Shown piece by piece: positions 58,301 to 64,000 of a stretch of 64,000 bases of DNA; positions within the stretch are counted from its first letter, which is position 1; the number at the start of each line of letters is the position of its first letter. The stretch is from Corella eumyota. Its lineage: Eukaryota; Chordata; Ascidiacea; Phlebobranchia; Corellidae. Location of the stretch: contig OY720101.1 in NCBI GenBank assembly GCA_963082875.1, forward strand, positions 15,089,671 through 15,153,670, given 5' to 3'. The notes beneath the pieces are model-generated. The model saw nothing but the letters and a program-made list of their open reading frames with translations, had not been told where the DNA came from and searched no databases. A program made the translations under genes and the position numbers.

Positions 58301-61300
58301 TTTGGCACTTTCTTCCTTTTTAAAGTGGCTTTAAGATGTGGGAATGGCAAAAAAAGTGTGCTATTTTTGTACTTTTAAACATATAGTTAGCACATTTGCA
58401 GAATGTCAAAATAAATTATTTAATTATTATAAAACCTATTTTTTAATTAGAAAAGCCTTGGCTAGGGTGATAAACGTTGCTTTAAAATAAGGTTGTGAAG
58501 TTGGCCTTTCTAAATTAAAGATAAACAATTTTATTCAACTTTTTAGGTGACCCCAGTTTACCTAAATCTCAGAGTTTAATGAATTATTTGAAGAATCAAG
58601 ATTTAATAACCTGTGCAGAGCTAGACAAGGTATGTTAAATTAATAAAAAAGAATAAATTTTTATTTATTTGTTTTTAAAATATGCTAGCAGTTAACGACA
58701 GTGTTTTAAAGAGGTTGGAACACTTGGCTTCACTATATGAGTTTCTGGGTTCGTTTCCCACTGCTTCCATGCTGTAGCACTTTTAAGTAGAGTGCTAAAT
58801 ACGGTATAAACTTCTGCTGAGCTAACTCTAAATCAGACGCTTATAATTATAATTATTTTCTATATTATCCAAACTGCCAAAGTCAACTCGACACTGGGTC
58901 AGAGTAACTAATGTTACTTTATGTTTAGGTCGTAAACAAATAAAAATATTTTTTGTTGTTGTAGGAGAATGCCCATTTTCACTTTAGTGAGTTACTAATT
59001 GGGGCGATCGAGCAGATGAAATGTTCAATGAAAAAATCTGACTCTCATTCAATCCTGGAGAACCCATCTGATGCTTTTATTATACAAGTAAGCTTCATTA
59101 TATTCTAACCCAATACAATCATTATTTATTTTACCCAAAGGAAGATGTAGGAAGATCAACTCCACAACCTAAACATAGAGTAACATCAGTTACTCCGACC
59201 CAGTCTCGAGTAGACTTTGCCAGTTTGGAATATTATTGATTATAATTGCACATAATTATGCTGCTTATTAAGTGTTTGCTCAGCAAAAGTTCATACTTTA
59301 TAACATTTATATTACCTTACTAAAGGGCGCAACAGAATGGCGGCAGTGGGGATTGAACCCAGGACCTTGTGTAGTAAAACCAAATGTTCACTACACGGCT
59401 TAAATCTTATTTTTGTGTAAAAAATCTGAAAAAAAATGTTAACTTTTTTTTTAATTATGCCAATAATTTTAAATCCATATAAATTTTTAAGTTTTAAACT
59501 TTTTGATATTTACATTTACCTCCAGGATGGAATGGAACCAACAACATCCCATAAATCACTCTCCCAACCCAGTATTCCACCAGTTAATTATAACTCCCCA
59601 TGCAGTAGTGTATCTTCTATATTAACCATATCACCAACTGATAAAGAGATTGTTAATCTGAATGAGGCAACTGGACTTCATAATGAACCTGGTATGAAAA
59701 ATTTTATTGATAAGTTTGTCTTAATGGTAAAAAGATTTTTTTTATCTAATTTTGAGCTATTTTTTTGATGAGTTGATTTTTAAATTTTAGTACAAAAATT
59801 TTAGTACTTTTTAATAATTTTTGTATTTTAGAAACAAGCAGCAAAGAAACTCACAAAGATTCTGTTAACAAAACTTTACATGGATTTGGGTGAATTTTTT
59901 GTTTTTTATATTTATTTAACTTTGATGTTAGAAGATCGACTGCACGACCTAAACATAGAGTAACATTAGTTACCCCAACCCAGTCTTGAGTTGCCTGTGG
60001 CAGTTTGGGATAATATAGATTATAATTACCTGATAATTATACTGCTGATTAAGTGCTGTCTCAGCAAGGGTACGTACTGTTTATAGCGCCTTACTTAAGG
60101 GCACTAAAGCATAAAAGCAGTGGGGATTGAACCTACGACCTTATGTTGTAAAAAACTTTACAATATTGTTTTAAATTGTAAAAATTAGTAAATTGTTGCT
60201 CTCCAAAATTAGCCTACAACAAATAAATTGAAATCCTTTAAATGTTGAGAATGTAAAACATTATTTTTTAGTAAAAACTTTGGACGTTTTGATTCTCTAC
60301 GAACAGCTGAATCGATAGCCATCGGTTTGTTACAAACTTTTAAAGATAAACAACCAATCAAGTTAAGTGATCTTCAATATCTTATATCAGAAGAAGATGT
60401 TCCCCAACAGGTTTAAAATTAATAAAAAAAATAAAAGATTTAAAAAAAATTTAAAAATAAAAATATATTTTTTTTTTCACATTTCAGTTACTACCTCTCC
60501 CTGCTTCCATAGCAATTGATCCAGATGCGGTAACCTATAGCAACAACCCAGAACCTGGTATCCGTCTTCGTGGTAACCAAGAGTGGGCTCCTCCTCGTCC
60601 TCAGATCATCTTCCATCCTCCTAAAAAGGTGAAGTTAAAAGTCGCGATGTTGAATCAAAATTACCGATGCGCTGGATGTGGGACTCAAGTTAACAAAGGT
60701 AAATTTATCAAATATTTAAATTTATTCTTTTTTGTTTCACTTTTTAAACTTAATCTTTAAAGAAAGACTAATTGGTGTATCGGTTAAAACTCTTGGCTTT
60801 TCTACATAAAGTTCTGGGTTCAATCCCTACTGTTCTCATGCTGTAGCGCCCTTCAGTAAGGCACTATAAACGGTATAAACTCCTGCTAAGCCAGCACTTA
60901 ATCAGCAGCATAATTATCGGGCAATTATAATCCATAATATCTTAAACTGCCAAAGTTAACTTGAGACTGGGTTGGGGTAACTAATGTAACTCTATGTTTA
61001 GACCATGAAATCAACCTTTCCACATTGAGGCCCATCCCACAAATAGAGTTTTTATTATTTTGGTTTAAAATAACTTTTTACTTTCAGCTTACATCAAAAG
61101 ATTTCGTTACTGTGAGTATATTGGGAAATATTTCTGTACCTGTTGTCATGACAACAATATGTCAGTGATACCAGCTTATATTCTACAGAAATTTGATTTT
61201 ACAAAGTAAGACTTATTTTTTATCATCTATTTATAATCGGGCATTGTGTATACAATTGATAGCCCTGCTAAATAAATAAAACTGCAGTTTGTTATGGGCA

Positions 61301-63805
61301 GGTTTAATCATCGTGGCAAATACGTGTTTAGAGCTGCAACCATAACATGACAAATAAAATTTTGAAATAGGGCCGGCTATTGACTAGTTTATATAATAAG
61401 GTTAAAAACTACTTTGTTTAAATTTAAGTCTAATTTACTTCTAGATACAAAGTCTCGAATTTTTGTTTTGATTTTTTGAATCGAATTAGAACTGAACCTT
61501 TGTTCCACATTGAAGATATTAACCCAGCAATTTATAAGAAAGTTAAAATCTTGTCACAAATCAGGGTAGGTTGACAACTTTAATTTTGGTAAACAAATAG
61601 TCAGCATGGTGTAGTGGTCAAAACACTTAGCTTTACTACATGAGGTCCTGAGTTTAATCCCCACTGCCCTTATGCTGTAGCGCTCTTGAGTAAGGCGCTA
61701 TAAACAGTGATTTTATTTTAATCAATTTAATTTTATTAGTTTTTTTTACTTTAACTTAAATGTACCAATTTATAATATATTATATTGCCAAAACAAATGC
61801 ATGTAATTTAATGGTTTGAAAATTTAAATAAATATACTTTAAAACTTAAACTATTGTTTCAAGGACTTGAGAATTCAATTAAGTTTACTTTACAAATATA
61901 TTCAAATATGTCGTTATGCCAACTCTGATTATCTTGAAAATGAAATAGAAGGTAAGTTTGACGATTTAACTAAAGTTTATATGGGTATAAAACCATATTT
62001 TTATAACCTAAATAACTATGTATAAAACCCATTTTCGTTTTTAAATTATGAACTTTGGTGCGTACATTTTTGATGGCCTATTAATACTGTGTATATATTA
62101 TCTATATATTATAAAGGTTGCTGGACCAATTTATAGGCCTACAAAATAAATAAAACTGATGTTTGTGGTGCATGGGTGAATAATATTTACCGGCAGCGTG
62201 GTGTAGTGGTAAGAACAATTGCTACACCACACATGAGGTCGTGTGTTCAATCTCCACTGATCTTATGCTGTAGTGCCCTTGAGTAAGGCGCTATAAACGA
62301 TATGAACTCCTGCTGAGCCAGCACTTAATCAGCAGCTTAATTATCGGGCAATTATAATTTATAATATCCCAAACTGCCACAGGCAACTCGAGAATGGGTC
62401 GGAGTAACTGATGTTACTCTATGTTTGCACATTCGACTTTCCCACATCAAGGATAAAGATATATACAAAAAAATAAATAAATAAATTTAATGGCAAATAT
62501 TAGTTAAGAGTTGCGACCATATTACAACAATTAAAATACCAACTATAGGGGGAGCTATTGACTAGGTGACCTAATTAACTTTTTATTTTAAGAAAATGAG
62601 ATGGAAACCCAGCCTTTAACTTACTCTCTACACCTCCAAGTGACCAAAACATTCATGCCACATTTCTATGGGGACGATATTCATATTTACTCGATTGATG
62701 ACCTTCAGAATAACAAAGATATTTTGTTAAATTTAAAGATTATCGTGGAAAAGCTTTCGAACCATGTAACAAATTGTGAAGTAAGTTAAATAAGTTTTTT
62801 TTATTTGTTTTTTATTTTGTTTTTTTTGATAAAATAACTTTGTTTTTAAAAAGGAAAAAAACTTAGTTTTTTTTGTATATTTTTTTATCCTCGATGTGGG
62901 AAAGTCGAATGCGCGACTTAAACATAGAGTAACATCAGTTACTCTGACCCAGTCTTGAGTTGCCTGTGGCAGTTTGGGATATTATAGATTATAATTGCCC
63001 GATAATTATGCTGCTGATTCAGTGTTGGCTCAGCAGGAGTTTATACCGTTTATAGCGCCTTACTTAAGGGCACAACAGCATTAAAGCAGTGGGGATCAAA
63101 CCCATGACCCCATGTTTGGTGTAGCAAGTGTTCTTACCACTACACCACATTACCAGCTTCATTTTAAAAGGGATTAGTCATTTGGATCTTTTACACTTTA
63201 CAGTCTTTTACACTTTACAAAACTTTCATACATTACAGTACAGCATAATTTTTTTCATACTATACTGGCCTAAGCTAATTCTCTCGTAATTCACAGTCGT
63301 AAATTTTCGAAGAACTGTGAAGTACAAGGGACAGGTTTTTAATTGCGGAGAGTCACTTTAACAAATTAATTGCTGCTTAATTTTGTTACCCCTAGTCTTA
63401 AATTATGCAAGTCTGTAGCATCGGCATTGATATTGTCTGCTTTTTAACCTGCAATTGATTTAGACTTGTCAGTAATTAGTATTACCATAAGAGATCACTT
63501 GCAATTGCCCAAAACACCTGAATAAGAGGCCTAAAACCTAGGAATAAATGTAAAAAAAGTATATACAAGATTTTGATACTAAAAAACATTAGTTTGTGTT
63601 TTTATTATCAATCAAAGCTCACTTTATTTCTCTATTTTTAGTTATGTAGAATGAAAGGGTTTGTTTGTGAAGTTTGTAATAAAGAAGATGACATTATTTT
63701 TCCCCATCAATCCAAAACTATATCTTGTCCTCTATGTAAGGCTTGCTACCATAAGAAATGTTATAACGCGGATAACTGCTTGAAATGTCAACGAATTAAG
63801 AAAAG
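52398..63805 (+). CDS. RUBCN: Rubicon (RUN domain, autophagy/endosome regulator), 3' end outside the window
   Basis: 20 in-phase exons give at least 979 residues: 52398-52444, 52957-53119, 53830-53987, 54473-54594, 55373-55479, 55898-55970, 56507-57142, 57643-57702, 58168-58281, 58547-58629, 58965-59087, 59526-59691, 59832-59889, 60272-60410, 60488-60698, 61088-61205, 61445-61565, 61864-61951, 62593-62780, 63642-63805. Seen: RUN domain (about 17-200; [25 protein letters not shown]); disordered serine-rich middle; the conserved [31 protein letters not shown]; then the Rubicon-homology zinc domain from about 700 ([65 protein letters not shown]). These match human Rubicon block by block. Rubicon binds the UVRAG/Vps34 complex and Rab7 and restrains autophagosome and endosome maturation. 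The presence of a RUN domain argues for Rubicon and not Pacer. The last exon ends in a split AG codon before a GT donor, so coding continues past base 64000. Confidence 0.93.
52619..52915 (+). mobile_element. tRNA-derived SINE, full length
   Basis: First Rubicon intron, ending about 40 bases before exon 2. Confidence 0.9.
53180..53380. repeat. Compound inverted repeat in Rubicon intron 2
   Basis: Several inverted pairs: tctggaaagtacggcag (about 53254) with ctgccctactttccaga (about 53345); gcagtttggacaag (about 53187) with cttgtcgaaaactgc (about 53334); agacatgca with tgcatgtct (53271 and 53303). The pairs interlock and are not simply nested. The open frames here on both strands are by-products. 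Confidence 0.6.
54040..54300 (-). mobile_element. tRNA-derived SINE
   Basis: Reverse copy in Rubicon intron 3. Confidence 0.88.
55568..55822 (-). mobile_element. tRNA-derived SINE
   Basis: Reverse copy in Rubicon intron 5. Confidence 0.88.
55985..56430 (+). mobile_element. 180-bp interspersed element (family 2), split by a SINE
   Basis: Left part 55985-56090 (ggtgcgcgggtaaattatc) and right part about 56398-56430 (gagagttgtgattatattat) lie either side of a reverse SINE. Confidence 0.75.
56094..56384 (-). mobile_element. tRNA-derived SINE, full length, inside another element
   Basis: Reverse copy that splits the 180-bp interspersed element at 55985-56430. Confidence 0.9.
57165..57300 (+). 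mobile_element. 180-bp interspersed element (family 2)
   Basis: Forward copy directly after the donor of Rubicon exon 7. Confidence 0.7.
57775..58085 (+). mobile_element. tRNA-derived SINE, diverged
   Basis: Head gacagcgtggtgtaatggtt, weakened B box and extra sequence in the middle; Rubicon intron 8. Confidence 0.75.
58688..58952 (+). mobile_element. tRNA-derived SINE, second head type
   Basis: Head cacttggcttcactatatga; ends close to Rubicon exon 11. Confidence 0.8.
59128..59402 (-). mobile_element. tRNA-derived SINE
   Basis: Reverse copy with a small insertion near the conserved ctttataacatttat; Rubicon intron 11. Confidence 0.8.
59906..60152 (-). mobile_element. tRNA-derived SINE, head truncated
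   Basis: Reverse copy in Rubicon intron 13. Confidence 0.85.
60768..61035 (+). mobile_element. tRNA-derived SINE, second head type
   Basis: Head ttggcttttctacataaag; Rubicon intron 15. Confidence 0.85.
61225..61395 (+). mobile_element. 180-bp interspersed element (family 2), diverged
   Basis: Forward copy in Rubicon intron 16, ending ggctattgactagt. Confidence 0.65.
61603..61710 (+). mobile_element. tRNA-derived SINE, head only
   Basis: Ends at ggcgctataaacagtga; body and tail absent. Rubicon intron 17. Confidence 0.8.
62100..62572 (+). mobile_element. 180-bp interspersed element (family 2), split by a SINE
   Basis: Left part to about 62189 and right part from about 62488 (ggcaaatattagttaagagt) flank a full-length forward SINE. 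Confidence 0.8.
62190..62476 (+). mobile_element. tRNA-derived SINE, full length, inside another element
   Basis: Splits the 180-bp interspersed element at 62100-62572. Confidence 0.9.
62879..63158 (-). mobile_element. tRNA-derived SINE, full length
   Basis: Reverse copy, well conserved; Rubicon intron 19. Confidence 0.9.
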
Positions 63806-63872
63806 GTAAGAAAGGGTTAATATTAATGTAAAAAAACTGTATATACAGCTTATTTTTAATACCTTCCAAAGG

Positions 63873-64000
63873 ACAGCGTGATGTAGTGGTAAGAACACTT
63901 GCTACACCACACATGAGGTCGTGGGTTCAATCCCCACTGATCTTATGCTGTAGCGCTCTTGAGTAAGGCGCTATAAACGGTATAAACTCCTGCTGAGCCA
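63873..64000 (+). mobile_element. tRNA-derived SINE, cut by the window end
   Basis: Intact head with A and B boxes, about 65 bases after Rubicon exon 20. Confidence 0.88.

Overview
This is an AT-rich, intron-dense animal nuclear segment. I read it as tunicate, probably an ascidian close to Ciona. The grounds are the short AT-rich introns, the chordate-like gene set, the dense tRNA-derived SINEs, and 3'-splice-site-like sequences just upstream of several start codons, as expected where spliced-leader trans-splicing is common. The species is an inference. Exon models were built by eye, from homology and splice-phase agreement.

Layout. (1) 314-4319, minus: a 258-residue membrane protein with the EGLQ and GRQ motifs of silicon transporters (SIT-like, half-size, about five membrane segments). 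(2) 5611-6078, plus: an intronless small acidic protein (SMAP/C11orf58 type). (3) 6320-30208, plus: a 27-exon YTHDC2-type R3H/DEAH helicase that stops before the YTH domain. Its 10.3-kb intron 6 holds (4) a complete 13-exon TRIM-NHL gene on the minus strand (10096-18035). (5) 32009-51233, plus: Rogdi in 8 exons. Its 15.8-kb intron 2 holds three different satellite arrays (34.0-38.1 kb) and (6) an unrecognised 8-exon, lysine/serine-rich gene on the same strand (40364-45492). (7) 52398 to beyond 63805, plus: Rubicon (RUN domain plus C-terminal zinc-binding Rubicon-homology domain), cut by the window end.

Repeats fill the introns. There are about 39 copies of a roughly 290-bp tRNA-derived SINE in both orientations, and about 13 copies of a second interspersed element of roughly 180 bp, two of them split by SINEs. 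There are seven arrays of a 57-bp unit that resembles the SINE B-box segment, and an AT-rich foldback element with relatives. I saw no reverse transcriptase, integrase or capsid coding, no rRNA and no convincing functional tRNA gene.

The genes do not form one pathway. YTHDC2-type helicases act on RNA in germ cells, Rogdi belongs to the synaptic/V-ATPase-associated RAVE-like machinery, and Rubicon regulates autophagy and endosome maturation. The points of most interest are the SIT-like chordate gene, the helicase without a YTH domain, the two nested-gene arrangements, and a tandem array whose every unit looks like a 3' splice site.
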